Assembly (NCBI GenBank): GCA_030615625.1
Contig: JAUWYX010000006.1
Span: 1-64,000, forward strand
Length of the DNA: 64,000 bases
Reading direction: 5' to 3'
Source: Dehalococcoidia bacterium
Lineage (GTDB): Bacteria > Chloroflexota > Dehalococcoidia > GIF9 > AB-539-J10
Below, piece by piece: positions 1-8,914 of this stretch. How positions within the stretch are numbered: the stretch's first letter is position 1; each line of letters starts with the position of its first letter. Under the pieces are notes generated by a model. That model saw only the letters and a list, made by a program, of their open reading frames with translations, was not told the origin of the DNA and made no database searches. Both the position numbers and the translations under genes were made by a program.

Positions 1-2019
1 TTAGCCGAGTTGGGGACAGAAAACGCCGGTGTGGTGGATATTGGTGATGGTCTGGCTGTGGTGATGAAGATTGAGTCGCATAATCACCCGTCGGCGATTG
101 AACCCTACCACGGGGCAGCCAGCGGGTTGGGGGGTGTGGCAAGGGATATTCTGACCATGGGGGCTCGGCCTATCGCCGGTATTGATTCCTTGCGTTTTGG
201 TCCGTTAGCTGATTCTCGTACCCAATATCTGTTTAGTAATGCAGTGGCTGGTTTTACTGACTACGGGAATAAACTTGGTGTCCCCAATATGGCTGGGGAG
301 TCCTATTTTTCCAGTTCATATGCAACCAATCCATTGGTTAATGCTATGTGTGTGGGAATCGTGGAGGTTAAGAAGTTAGTTCGGGCTAGAGCTAGCGGTG
401 TCGGCAACCTGCTGATGATAGTCGGTGCTGAAACCGGACGTGACGGAGTTCACGGTGCCTCGGGACTGGCATCAAGAACCTTTGAGGCTGAGCCTGAGCC
501 AAGTGCTGTGGTTCAAGCCAGTGACCCAGCTCTGGAAAAGCGGCTTATTGAGGCTTGCCTGGAGCTGGCTGACACCGACTGGATTGTCGGTATGCAGGAT
601 TTAGGCGCTGCCGGCTTAACCTCCTCCTCAGTTGAGATGGCGGCTAGAGCTGGCAACGGGATGGAGCTTGATGTGCTCAAGGTGCCTCGTCGGGAGGCAG
701 GGATAACCCCCTATGAGATTATGCTCTCTGAAACACAGGAGCGGATGCTGGTAATTGTCAAGGATGGGTATCAGGATAAGGTGGCAGACCTGTTTCAACG
801 CTGGGGGCTTGGCTGCGACATTATCGGCAGGGTTACTGATGATGGGCTGGCTAGGGTTAAAGAGGGCAGTGAGGTGGTAGCCGAAGCGCCAGTGAAACTA
901 CTCACTGAGCCGCCGATGTATAGTTATCGGGTGAGTAAGCCGGCATGGCTAAGACGAGTCCAGTCTCTTAACCTGAAGGCTATCCCCGACCTGACCCCAG
1001 AAAAAGCCAATTCGGTTTTCCTACAGTTGCTGGCATCAGCCAACATTTGCAGTCGGGGCTGGATATTCAAGCACGCTGATTATGCTAACCAGCCCGATGT
1101 TGTTGTTCCGCCAGGTGGCGATGCCGGGGTATTACGGGTAAAGGGTGGCAGGAAGGGTCTTTCGTTTACTGTTGATGGGAATGGGCGCTATTGTTATCTT
1201 GACCCCTATGCCGGTGCAGTTATAGCTGTGGCTGAGGCAGCCCGAAATCTGGTATGCACCGGAGCTAGACCCTTGGCGGTTACCGATTGCCTTAACCTGG
1301 GCAACCCGGAGAAAAAGGATGTTTACTACCAGCTTAAAGAGTGCATTCGTGGCATCGGTAGGGCGTGCCGTAGATTAAATATCCCGGTAATCAGTGGCAA
1401 TGTTAGCCTGTACAATGAGGGTAAGGAAGGGGCTATCTATCCGACGCCAATATGTGGCATGGTTGGTCTTATTGAGGATATAAGGCAGCGGTGCGACATG
1501 GGTTTTGTTGGTGAGGGTGACCAAATATTTTTGCTGGGTAGCGGCTTTGATGGCAGGGGGTTGGGGGGCAGTGAGTACCTTGAGCTGGTTCATGGCTTGG
1601 TTGGGGGTAGACCCTATATTGAACTTGACCTGGAGAAGAGGGTACAGTCTTGTTGCTTGAAGGCTATCAGGCAGGGGATTATTAGTTCAGCTCATGATTG
1701 CTCTGATGGTGGTCTAGCTATTACCTTGGCTGAGTGCTGCCTAGCTGGAGGCGTTGGTTTTAAGGGGGAGAGGTGGCAGTTTGACGGTAGGCTAGATGCT
1801 GCCTTGTTTGGCGAAGTGCAGTCCAGGATTATTGTTTCAGTAAGACCGGAGAAGGTCAAACAGTTAGAGGGAATAGCAGCTGCCGACCGCGTGCCATTAA
1901 CCAGATTAGGAGTGGTGGGAGGTAAGCGGTTTACTGTTGGAAGCTATATAGACCTGCCTCTGGAGCAGATTGAGCCGGTGTGGCGAGGGAGCTTGAGCAA
2001 GGCGTTTGGCAAGATATAA
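1..2019 (+). CDS. purL: Phosphoribosylformylglycinamidine synthase subunit PurL (5' end outside window)
   Basis: Catalyses the ATP- and ammonia-dependent conversion of FGAR to FGAM, step four of de novo purine synthesis. The reading frame is open from base 1, so the gene begins upstream. A TTG at position 10 is inside the conserved core and is not a real start. Visible motifs are the active-site stretch IESHNHPSAIEPYHGAA, the glycine-rich GDAGVLRVKGG and a C-terminal AHDCSDGGLAITLAE typical of the AIRS-like second domain. The length fits the small (separate-subunit) PurL, which needs PurQ and PurS; neither is visible here. It is convergent with the NYN gene, 24 bp downstream. Most other purine genes lie 12 kb away. 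Confidence 0.95.
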   Translation, partial: LAELGTENAGVVDIGDGLAVVMKIESHNHPSAIEPYHGAASGLGGVARDILTMGARPIAGIDSLRFGPLADSRTQYLFSNAVAGFTDYGNKLGVPNMAGESYFSSSYATNPLVNAMCVGIVEVKKLVRARASGVGNLLMIVGAETGRDGVHGASGLASRTFEAEPEPSAVVQASDPALEKRLIEACLELADTDWIVGMQDLGAAGLTSSSVEMAARAGNGMELDVLKVPRREAGITPYEIMLSETQERMLVIVKDGYQDKVADLFQRWGLGCDIIGRVTDDGLARVKEGSEVVAEAPVKLLTEPPMYSYRVSKPAWLRRVQSLNLKAIPDLTPEKANSVFLQLLASANICSRGWIFKHADYANQPDVVVPPGGDAGVLRVKGGRKGLSFTVDGNGRYCYLDPYAGAVIAVAEAARNLVCTGARPLAVTDCLNLGNPEKKDVYYQLKECIRGIGRACRRLNIPVISGNVSLYNEGKEGAIYPTPICGMVGLIEDIRQRCDMGFVGEGDQIFLLGSGFDGRGLGGSEYLELVHGLVGGRPYIELDLEKRVQSCCLKAIRQGIISSAHDCSDGGLAITLAECCLAGGVGFKGERWQFDGRLDAALFGEVQSRIIVSVRPEKVKQLEGIAAADRVPLTRLGVVGGKRFTVGSYIDLPLEQIEPVWRGSLSKAFGKI

Positions 2020-2043
2020 TTAGCTATAGTATTGGCTTGCCGT

Positions 2044-2583
2044 TTATTTCCAGCACTTGTTTAGCAGCCGCTTGTTTATATCTATTACTTTATCAGTTAC
2101 TTTCCTTAACTGCAGGGAAGTCCGCTCTTTGCCAAATAGGGCTACCTCTAAGTTCTTCCCGTTATCCTTTACCGCCTGGATGGCACCGACAAAGTCATTG
2201 TCGCCAGCAACCAGGATAGCCACATCATAATTGTTCTTAAAACTATGAGTTATCATATCGGTGGCCAGTAGAATATCAACTCCTTTTTCAAATGGCGGGC
2301 TATTCGGCCAATTGTTATAAACCAAACGCCCCAGACGCAGTTCACAGTATGGTATGGCAGTTATACCGGCGAAGAATTTTCCTTGGTCACGGTATCGCTC
2401 TGGCTCTTCCCTTTGTCCCACCCTGGCATTATAGTAATAGATTCTTATCAGTCGGCGCTTTTCCAGGAGCTTACTGGCAAACTTGCCCATGTCTATGTCA
2501 GTCCTCTTAAAAAAGTTTTTAAGAGAATGATATAGGTTACTCCCATCAATAAATATCATTACCCTATCTGTGCTATCCACCAT
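2044..2583 (-). CDS. NYN/LabA-like domain protein (PIN-fold putative ribonuclease)
   Basis: A 179-residue protein of the NYN (LabA/DUF88) group in the PIN-like nuclease fold. The acidic metal-site residues are visible: the N-terminal IFIDGSNLYHSL, then KGVDILLATDM near residue 100 and VAGDNDFVGAI near residue 128. These match the four-Asp pattern of the family. The substrate is unknown; NYN proteins are generally thought to act on RNA. It is the last gene of a minus-strand run that starts at nrdR. It lies 15 bp after the small membrane-protein gene, so it is probably co-transcribed. Confidence 0.8.
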   Translation of the reverse strand: MVDSTDRVMIFIDGSNLYHSLKNFFKRTDIDMGKFASKLLEKRRLIRIYYYNARVGQREEPERYRDQGKFFAGITAIPYCELRLGRLVYNNWPNSPPFEKGVDILLATDMITHSFKNNYDVAILVAGDNDFVGAIQAVKDNGKNLEVALFGKERTSLQLRKVTDKVIDINKRLLNKCWK

Positions 2584-2598
2584 GCCTCATTTTCCTCC

Positions 2599-2850
2599 TT
2601 ATGTGGATTTATCTCCGCGCATTGGTTCCTTCTTGGTTGATTCAAGTACCCTTTCGAGTATTTCCTCTGCCGTCATATGTGTCTTGACACGACCTTCAAA
2701 TTCAATACTACCGCTTGAGCAGGTTGCGGTGAAGTGATCACGCCCAGCTAGCCTCTTTCTTGAAAGTTTATGATACAACCACTGCGCAACTAGGCCACTC
2801 GGAATGCCCCCAAGCCAACCGAGCAGCACCGAGAACCAATTAAGTTCCAT
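2599..2850 (-). CDS. Small hypothetical protein with one N-terminal membrane segment
   Basis: 83 residues. Residues about 5-26 (WFSVLLGWLGGIPSGLVAQW) form one hydrophobic segment, followed by a basic stretch (HKLSRKRLAG) and a soluble tail rich in Glu and Thr. This predicts a single-pass inner-membrane protein with the tail in the cytoplasm. I do not recognise a family. It sits 11 bp after the DUF3467 gene and 15 bp before the NYN gene, so the three are likely translated from one message. The start ATG has only a weak AG-rich ribosome site. Confidence 0.55.
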   Translation of the reverse strand: MELNWFSVLLGWLGGIPSGLVAQWLYHKLSRKRLAGRDHFTATCSSGSIEFEGRVKTHMTAEEILERVLESTKKEPMRGDKST

Positions 2851-2861
2851 CTTTACTCTTC

Positions 2862-3164
2862 TTATGCTGGTGGAGGGTGGAAGCCGATTGTTGGTTTAGC
2901 AGGCTCGGCGGCTTCGGTCAGTTTACCAAACTTGGACTCGTATTTTCCCAGGTTTTCTCTGAGCGCAGAAACCATCCGTTTCATATGGCCGGGGCTAATA
3001 ACAACCCGTGCCGTTACCGAAGCCACAGGAGGCATGACCATCATGAAATCCAGGACAAACTCCTCCTTGCTATGAGCAACTAACATGTTATTAGAGTATA
3101 CACCACCCCTCAGATTCTCAGGAAAGACGACCTTCAGTTCTTTCTTGGCCGGCTGTTCACTCAT
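2862..3164 (-). CDS. DUF3467 family protein
   Basis: A 100-residue protein resembling DUF3467: an early VYSNNMLVAHSKEEFVLDF stretch, a MMPP segment, and a V-I-SPGHMKRMVSALRENL helix near residues 58-72. The family is widespread and of unknown function. The ATG is preceded by a strong AAGGAGGAGGGAAAG-type ribosome site. It follows nrdJ by 40 bp on the same strand. The C-terminal Pro-rich tail (about residues 88-100) looks disordered. Confidence 0.75.
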   Translation of the reverse strand: MSEQPAKKELKVVFPENLRGGVYSNNMLVAHSKEEFVLDFMMVMPPVASVTARVVISPGHMKRMVSALRENLGKYESKFGKLTEAAEPAKPTIGFHPPPA

Positions 3165-3204
3165 ACTTTCCCTCCTCCTTCTAGTTTATTTAGACCTTAT
3201 AATT

Positions 3205-5778
3205 TTAGCATTTCGTATACCCGCAACTGGGGCAGATGAAGCAGCCTTCCTGATAGACGAGCAGGTTGCCGCAGTCTGGGCACTGCCCGGCTAGGTTTTT
3301 GGCTGAGCCATAGTCCCCAGGCTTGGGTTCATTATCACTGCCACCTATATGTTTTTCCAGTACGCTGGCAATGGCATCGGCGCAGGAGAGCACCGCCTTG
3401 CCCTCTTCCCAGGCAATGGACGGGCAGCGGATGCCGCGGAGCTGCCTCACCACCGAGGCGACATCTACCCCAGACCTTAAAGCCAGAGAGATAAGCCGGC
3501 AGGTGGCTTCAAGTTGGGCGGTGGCACAGCCTCCAGCTTTGCCCAGCGTGGAGAAGACCTCACATATCCCCCGTTCATCGAAGTTCACGGTTATATACAT
3601 GTGGCCACAGCCCGTATTTACCCGCTTGGTGCGCCCTTCTGTCTCCTCTGGTCTCTTCCTGGGAGCACGCCCAGCGCCTTCAGCCTTCTCCACCTGAGCC
3701 GTGCTTAACGGTTGTGCCTCACGGCTCCTATCCCGGTAAATGGTTATCCCCTTTAGTCCTTCTTCATAAGCCATCATATATACCTTGGCTATGTCTTCTT
3801 CCGAAGCCCCTTGGGGGAAGTTGACCGTTTTGGAAACGGCGTTATGTGTAGACTTCTGGAAGGATGATTGCATCCTGACATGCCATTCCGGGCTTATCTC
3901 ATGGGCAGTGACAAATAGCCGTTTGATACTGTCAGGGATGTTTTCCACAGTGTGGAGTCGGGTACCGGAGGCTAGCTGTTGCATAAGCTCTTCAGAGTAG
4001 AAGCCTTCGCTTTTAGCTACTTCCTCAAAATAGGGGTTTACCTCCACTAGCTGGGCGCCATCTAGGATATTCCTTACATAGCTCAGGGCGAAGAGGGGCT
4101 CAATGCCACTGGAGCAACCAGCTATTATGCTCAGCGTACCAGTGGGAGCAATAGTGGTTCTGGTAGCATTTCTCACTTCGACCTTGGGATCATCGAGATC
4201 ATATTTGCTTCCCTTGAAAGCAGGAAATACCCCCCTTTCTTTTGCCAGTTCCTTAGAGGCATCCGTAGCATACTCTTGTATGTTGGCCATCACTTTCTCT
4301 GCCCTGTATAATGCCTCCTCCGAGTTATAAGGGATACCTAGCTGGATTAACATATCAGCAAATCCCATCACCCCCAGGCCTATTTTCCTGGTAGTTTTTG
4401 TCATCTTTGCAATCTCTGGCAGGGGAAAGTGATTGACATCAATAACGTTATCTAAAAACCTAACAGCAACTCTCACCGTCCGTGCCAGCTTATCCTCATC
4501 AACTTCAAGATTTCCATTCTTGGCTCGCAGCATCTTGCCTAGATTGATAGAACCCAGGTTACATGATTCATAGGGGAGAAGTGGCTGCTCGCCACAAGGG
4601 TTGGTGCTTTCTATTTTGCCCAAATGTTTAACAGGATTTTTGTCATTTATTCTGTCAATGAAGACGATACCTGGATCACCAGTTTTCCAAGCCATATCAA
4701 CCATCCTGTCAAACACTACCTTGGCGTTAAGCTTGCCAGCCACCTTTCCAGTTCGAGGATTTATCAAATCATAATCACTGTCCTTCTCTACAGCTTCCAT
4801 AAAATCGTCGCTCACGGCTACCGACAAATTGAAATTAGTCAAAGCCTCAGGATCCGCCTTGGCCTCAATGAACTTCAAAATATCGGGGTGGTCAACATTA
4901 AGAATAGCCATGTTCGCTCCACGGCGCATCCCGCCCTGTTTAATGACATCGGTAGCAGTGTCAAAGGCTTGCATGAAGGAAACCGGACCGCTGGCGATGC
5001 CACCTGTAGAGCCAACTCTGTCCCCCTCCGGCCTGAGTCGAGAAAAGGAAAAACCAGTACCGCCGCCACTTTTGTGAATTAAAGCAGTATATTTCACAGC
5101 GTCGAAAATGGATTCCATGGAATCATCAATGGGAATAACGAAGCAAGCTGACAGTTGCCCTAGCTCACGGCCGGCATTCATTAGAGTAGGGGAATTAGGT
5201 AAGAAATCCAGGTTTGCCATTAACTGGTAGAATTCTTCTTCCCTAGCCGTAACATCTGCCTTAGGGTTGTTGTAGATTAATTCTTCGGCAGAGGCAATCG
5301 CCTGAGCAACACGACGGAACATTCTACTGGGCGTCTCTATGACATGCCCATGGTCGTCTTTCTTTAGATATCTTCTTTTAAGGACGCGCATGGCATTTTC
5401 GGTAAGGGTTATATCAGTGGTAAGCTGAAACTCTGGCTCGGCTGGAATAACAGGCATCTCTTTAGTCTGAGTTTCCATTTCGGGCTTAACCTCCTCTGGC
5501 TTAGTTGGCTCTTCAGCAGCCAAGATTTCTTTTACCGCAGTTCGGATTTCAGACTCAGCGAATGGGCGCCTCTCTCGATGGTATTTTGGCATTAGATGCT
5601 CCATTCCAGGTAAGATTCGCTGCCGTTCCAAACGTTCAATTACCTGAGTTGTGAGTTGTTCTATCTTGTTTCTATCACGTATTCCAATTGACTCAGCATC
5701 AGCAACAACGGCCTTGAGAACTTCAGTACGATTAAGAAACCTTTTACCATGGTTTCCTTGATGACTATTATTTGGCAT
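3205..5778 (-). CDS. nrdJ: Adenosylcobalamin-dependent (class II) ribonucleoside-diphosphate reductase
   Basis: Reduces ribonucleotides to deoxyribonucleotides using a radical generated from adenosylcobalamin, without oxygen. The core motifs are present: QLSACFVIPIDDSM (first redox Cys), the nucleotide-binding KSGGGTGFSFSRLRP, the NPCGEQPLLPYESCNLGSIN active loop, and a P-loop-like APTGTLS. A C-terminal CPDCG...CPSCGYTKC zinc-ribbon tail closes the protein. I chose the ATG at 5778. A TTG at 5826 would add 16 residues and overlap the upstream gene by 11 bp with no ribosome site. It lies downstream of nrdR on the same strand and is probably under NrdR control. The corrinoid operon at 24-28 kb would supply its cofactor. 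Confidence 0.93.
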   Translation of the reverse strand: MPNNSHQGNHGKRFLNRTEVLKAVVADAESIGIRDRNKIEQLTTQVIERLERQRILPGMEHLMPKYHRERRPFAESEIRTAVKEILAAEEPTKPEEVKPEMETQTKEMPVIPAEPEFQLTTDITLTENAMRVLKRRYLKKDDHGHVIETPSRMFRRVAQAIASAEELIYNNPKADVTAREEEFYQLMANLDFLPNSPTLMNAGRELGQLSACFVIPIDDSMESIFDAVKYTALIHKSGGGTGFSFSRLRPEGDRVGSTGGIASGPVSFMQAFDTATDVIKQGGMRRGANMAILNVDHPDILKFIEAKADPEALTNFNLSVAVSDDFMEAVEKDSDYDLINPRTGKVAGKLNAKVVFDRMVDMAWKTGDPGIVFIDRINDKNPVKHLGKIESTNPCGEQPLLPYESCNLGSINLGKMLRAKNGNLEVDEDKLARTVRVAVRFLDNVIDVNHFPLPEIAKMTKTTRKIGLGVMGFADMLIQLGIPYNSEEALYRAEKVMANIQEYATDASKELAKERGVFPAFKGSKYDLDDPKVEVRNATRTTIAPTGTLSIIAGCSSGIEPLFALSYVRNILDGAQLVEVNPYFEEVAKSEGFYSEELMQQLASGTRLHTVENIPDSIKRLFVTAHEISPEWHVRMQSSFQKSTHNAVSKTVNFPQGASEEDIAKVYMMAYEEGLKGITIYRDRSREAQPLSTAQVEKAEGAGRAPRKRPEETEGRTKRVNTGCGHMYITVNFDERGICEVFSTLGKAGGCATAQLEATCRLISLALRSGVDVASVVRQLRGIRCPSIAWEEGKAVLSCADAIASVLEKHIGGSDNEPKPGDYGSAKNLAGQCPDCGNLLVYQEGCFICPSCGYTKC

Positions 5779-5815
5779 GGTATATCCCAAATCTAGGTAT
5801 TCCCTTTTCTTTAGT

Positions 5816-6658
5816 TCACTTCCCAAGTAAAGCTAGAGAGATAACATATCTCGTTTCCTCGCGTCCAAAGCCTTTGGATTCCATAGGACAACGCCTGGTA
5901 ACAGTACCAAGCCTAAAAAGTTTCGAGGACTTAACATAATTCTCACTTTGGTACGCTTTATACAATGCCGAGGTATGCCCAGCAATTGTATGCACTGGCA
6001 TGTAATTAGCTTTGACCCTTGATTTTCCTCCTGGCGGCACACACCACGCCAGGCGAAGCGACTTGGACTTGGTTCCTGTCTGTGAACGCCATTTGAGGGC
6101 AAGGCAAGGCTGCACGTTAAGCTCAGCAATTCGAATAGCAGCAGACTGCACCGAAACCTTGAAGATATTAGCCAATTGCTCAAGCGATTTAATAGAGACG
6201 TCAAACCCTGACAGATATTTCTTGAAAACTGATTCTGGCATGAGAAGTTCTGTAGCAGCGGCATCACATAGGCGCTCTCTAGGGCTTTGTCGATCTTTTG
6301 CCTGACTCTGTGGATTGAACGTCTGGAACTCAACATCCTCCATTAAGGGCTCTAGTTCTAACTCACCGAGTAAGATGTGCCCGATCTCATGAGCGCAAGA
6401 AAAGCGCTGTCTGGCCAAATTCTGGTTCTGGTTCGCCTTAATGACATAACCGTCACGAAATCTGAGCAGGACAGCACCTGCATCTGCACGATCATGTCCA
6501 AGATCCGCCTTCTCAATTCTTTTGATACCTGCCAAACGAGCATATTCTTCAGGTAAAAACGGTGGTTTATCGTGTCCTCTGTCCTCAACCAATAGGCTCA
6601 CAAGTCGTGTAGCTCGCTCAATAATAAGGGTGGTAGCTTGTTCCAAATTGACAAACAT
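5816..6658 (-). CDS. ImmA/IrrE-family metallopeptidase
   Basis: 280 residues with the zinc-protease motif HEIGHILLGE (residues about 91-100) inside FSCAHEIGH, typical of the ImmA/IrrE (DUF955) family. A downstream acidic helix (DAAATELLMPE) carries the likely third ligand. Known members cleave DNA-bound repressors: ImmA cleaves ImmR and IrrE cleaves DdrO. The N-terminus lacks the helix-turn-helix often fused to this family, and residues after about 180 form an unassigned C-terminal part. The start is supported by a GGGAGG site 9 nt upstream. It lies between nrdR and nrdJ on the same strand. Its target is not known from sequence. Confidence 0.85.
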   Translation of the reverse strand: MFVNLEQATTLIIERATRLVSLLVEDRGHDKPPFLPEEYARLAGIKRIEKADLGHDRADAGAVLLRFRDGYVIKANQNQNLARQRFSCAHEIGHILLGELELEPLMEDVEFQTFNPQSQAKDRQSPRERLCDAAATELLMPESVFKKYLSGFDVSIKSLEQLANIFKVSVQSAAIRIAELNVQPCLALKWRSQTGTKSKSLRLAWCVPPGGKSRVKANYMPVHTIAGHTSALYKAYQSENYVKSSKLFRLGTVTRRCPMESKGFGREETRYVISLALLGK

Positions 6659-6724
6659 GGCGATACCTCCCGTCCTATGCTCCCACCAGAAATATGGGCT
6701 CGTTAATCATGCCTATAATTCCAG

Positions 6725-7060
6725 CTAGTACTTATATAGATCATGAAGCCTTTCGGCAGGAGTCAGTCGTGAAAAGATTTTCCGTAGTTGTTCATCTGGT
6801 GGTATTAAGTCACCTAAGTTAGCCAGACTGATAATTCTCATAGCTTCCGGTGCGGATAGGTTCATAAAGAGATTTCTGCGTTGCTCGTAGTCTGTGATAT
6901 AGGTTGGTATACGCAGCACATTGTGCAGTATGTTTTTGTTAGAAGGCGATAGATTCTCGTAATTTTCTTCCGTGAACCCCCACTCCCGCCACTTCTTCAA
7001 CCACCGGTAAACCTCTTGCTCATTCGGTTCTATGTTCTCACCTTTCGATATTCTCGTCAT
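6725..7060 (-). CDS. Hypothetical 111-residue protein in the nrdR-nrdJ run
   Basis: Soluble, charged, mostly helical by composition. It begins MTRISKGENIEPNEQEVYRW and has a repeated-looking hydrophobic/acidic pattern (SAPEAMRIISLANLGDLIPP). I do not recognise the family. A longer in-frame start at 7108 exists, but a strong GGAGGGAAAA site immediately precedes the ATG at 7060, which decides the start. It sits 48 bp after nrdR and 66 bp before the ImmA-like gene. It may be a partner or substrate of that peptidase; this is inference from position only. Confidence 0.6.
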   Translation of the reverse strand: MTRISKGENIEPNEQEVYRWLKKWREWGFTEENYENLSPSNKNILHNVLRIPTYITDYEQRRNLFMNLSAPEAMRIISLANLGDLIPPDEQLRKIFSRLTPAERLHDLYKY

Positions 7061-7108
7061 TTTTCCCTCCGCCTGATGTTTTTGTTGCCTTATCGGGATT
7101 GGCCGCAT

Positions 7109-7630
7109 TCATCTCTGACACTTGATCAGCCTCCCCACTTGCCCCCCAGGAAGCAGTGGTAATTGATTTGCCGATGTTGGAGTTTGACCTTCAGCTAAAT
7201 CATCCAGTGCCTCCTTTAAGTCACCGAGGTCGGCAAATTTTCGGTAAACACTGGCAAAGCGAATGTAAGCAATATGGTCTAGTTTTCTTAATCCTTCCAT
7301 GACCAAATCACCAATATAAGAACTGGAGACCTCGCTTTTGCCTACCTTGTAAAGCTCAGCCTCGAGGTTGTCCACAAACTTGTCAATCGCGCCTGTGGGT
7401 AACGGGCGTTTCTCACAAGCTTTGCGTATACCCGAAGAGAGCTTGTCCCGGCTGAATTCCTCGCGCCGCCCATCCTTCTTAATAACGAATATGTCATGCA
7501 GGTGTATGCGCTCATAGGTGGTGAAGCGAGCCCCGCAGGCGAGGCATCTCCTGCGTCGCCTCACCACATCATCTAAGCTCCGGGAGTCTATCACCCCTAG
7601 TTCCTGGCCGCCGCAGTTAGGACAATTCAC
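7109..7630 (-). CDS. nrdR: Transcriptional repressor NrdR
   Basis: ATP/dATP-sensing repressor of ribonucleotide reductase genes. The N-terminal zinc ribbon is clear (CPNCGG...CLACGARFTTYER), followed by an ATP-cone domain (VIKKDGRREEFSRDKLSSGI onward). A start at 7759 would add 43 residues unlike the family. The GTG at 7630 gives the normal VNCPNCGG beginning and has a GGGGGAAG ribosome site. The length of 173 residues is slightly long; the excess is a C-terminal tail after residue 150. It heads the minus-strand run that contains nrdJ and has its own promoter with NrdR-box-like sequences. Confidence 0.93.
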   Translation of the reverse strand: MNCPNCGGQELGVIDSRSLDDVVRRRRRCLACGARFTTYERIHLHDIFVIKKDGRREEFSRDKLSSGIRKACEKRPLPTGAIDKFVDNLEAELYKVGKSEVSSSYIGDLVMEGLRKLDHIAYIRFASVYRKFADLGDLKEALDDLAEGQTPTSANQLPLLPGGQVGRLIKCQR

Positions 7631-7661
7631 CGACTTCCCCCAAAGATTGTGGTATGGAAGT

Positions 7662-7690
7662 ATTTTACCACTAAATGTAGTAAAATGCAA
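7662..7690 (-). promoter_or_regulatory. nrdR promoter with NrdR-box-like operator
   Basis: On the minus strand a TTGCAT (-35, 7685-7690) and TAAAAT (-10, 7662-7667) are separated by exactly 17 bp. The spacer holds CTACATTTAG (7671-7680), which matches 8 of 10 core positions of the NrdR-box consensus CTATATATAG. A weaker second match (core 7640-7649) has its centre 31 bp away, the spacing usual for paired NrdR boxes, and overlaps the region just ahead of the GTG. This suggests that nrdR, and possibly the genes down to nrdJ, are autoregulated. Confidence 0.6.
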
Positions 7691-7927
7691 TACCTCCGTG
7701 GAAAAAAAAGGCTCGATGGTAGATGCAAGAATATGAATCTGGCTGAAGCCACTTCTCAAACTAAAAACACGAGAGGAAACATTCGAGACCCTTCATCACC
7801 AGGCCTATATTGCTAATCCGTGGGAGAGTGGCTATTTGGAGAAGGACGTGGCGAGCGTTAGTGGACAATTCTAGGAAAATATGCTAGGTTTGAATTAACA
7901 TAGGACTAGCGTGATTAAGATTGCACT

Positions 7928-8914
7928 ATGTTCGAGGAAATCTTACCAAGTCTTTATAGAATTAAAGTTCCTCTCCCTGGAAGTCCTCTAAAAGCCACCA
8001 ACTCTTACGTTATAAAGGGAGCAGAGCGGCCTTTAATTATTGATACTGGATGGAATCGAGAAGATTGTATGGCGGCACTAGTTTCCGGCTTAAACGAATG
8101 TGGCGTGGACTTCAGGCAAGCTGATTTCTTCATCACGCACATGCATGCAGACCACTCGGGTTTAGTATCAACTCTCGCCGGGGAAGGGGCGAGAATCTAC
8201 TTTGGCTGGGCAGATGCGGAAATTATTAGGTCTACTGCGCCTGAGCATTGGGAGGAGCAGATTAATTTCGCTCGTAAATGCGGCTTTCCTGGAGAGGAAC
8301 TTGAAAAGGCTATCGGAAGCCACCCCGGTCGCCGATATAGCCCAAGTACTTCCTTGAACTTGTGTGTCTCAAAGGACGGCGATACGATAAGCATCGGGGA
8401 TTACCTGTTTGAATGTATTGAAACCCCAGGACATACTGCGGGTCACATTTGTCTTTACGAGCCCAGCAAGAAAGTATTCATATGTGGTGACCATATCCTT
8501 GTTGATATAACTCCAAATATCACCCTCTCCTCCGAGGAGCGGAATCCATTAAAAGAATATCTGATGAGCCTGGACAAGGTTTATGATTTGGATGTTGAAC
8601 TTGTATTGCCTGGTCATAGAAGTATCTTCAGGGATCAAAAGGAGAGAATTCGAGAACTGAAGCAGCACCACCAAACAAGGCTCAAGGAGGTCATCTCTAT
8701 TCTGGGAAAAGGTAAACAAAACGTCTTCCAGGTCGCATCACAAATGACCTGGGATATAGGTTACAAGTCCTGGGATTTATTTCCTCCGACACAAAAGTTG
8801 TTTGCTTTTGGGGAAGCTCTGGCTCACCTGAAATATCTTGAGGAGGAAGGGAAGGTGGGGAGAGAAACGGAAGGACAAGGGATAGTGTTTTTCACGGGGG
8901 TATCAAATGCCTGA
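7928..8914 (+). CDS. MBL-fold metallo-hydrolase
   Basis: 328 residues of the metallo-beta-lactamase superfamily. The metal motif THMHADHSG lies near residues 70-78, a second His is in ETPGHTAGHICLY near 170, CGDHILVD holds the bridging Asp, and LPGHRSIF supplies the last His. The C-terminal 90 residues resemble the small winged-helix-like tail of LACTB2-type hydrolases. The substrate cannot be read from sequence. It overlaps mtnP by 8 bp and so is translationally coupled to a methylthioadenosine operon. A paralogue of similar layout lies at 49063-50058. Confidence 0.85.
   Translation: MFEEILPSLYRIKVPLPGSPLKATNSYVIKGAERPLIIDTGWNREDCMAALVSGLNECGVDFRQADFFITHMHADHSGLVSTLAGEGARIYFGWADAEIIRSTAPEHWEEQINFARKCGFPGEELEKAIGSHPGRRYSPSTSLNLCVSKDGDTISIGDYLFECIETPGHTAGHICLYEPSKKVFICGDHILVDITPNITLSSEERNPLKEYLMSLDKVYDLDVELVLPGHRSIFRDQKERIRELKQHHQTRLKEVISILGKGKQNVFQVASQMTWDIGYKSWDLFPPTQKLFAFGEALAHLKYLEEEGKVGRETEGQGIVFFTGVSNA

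Noticed and set aside
4624-5082. 152-codon open frame on the plus strand
   Set aside because: Lies wholly opposite nrdJ, with no ribosome site and no family-like sequence; the nrdJ frame is unambiguous.
5833-6336. 167-codon minus-strand frame overlapping the ImmA-like gene
   Set aside because: Alternative frame of the same strand; the HEIGH-bearing frame is the conserved one.
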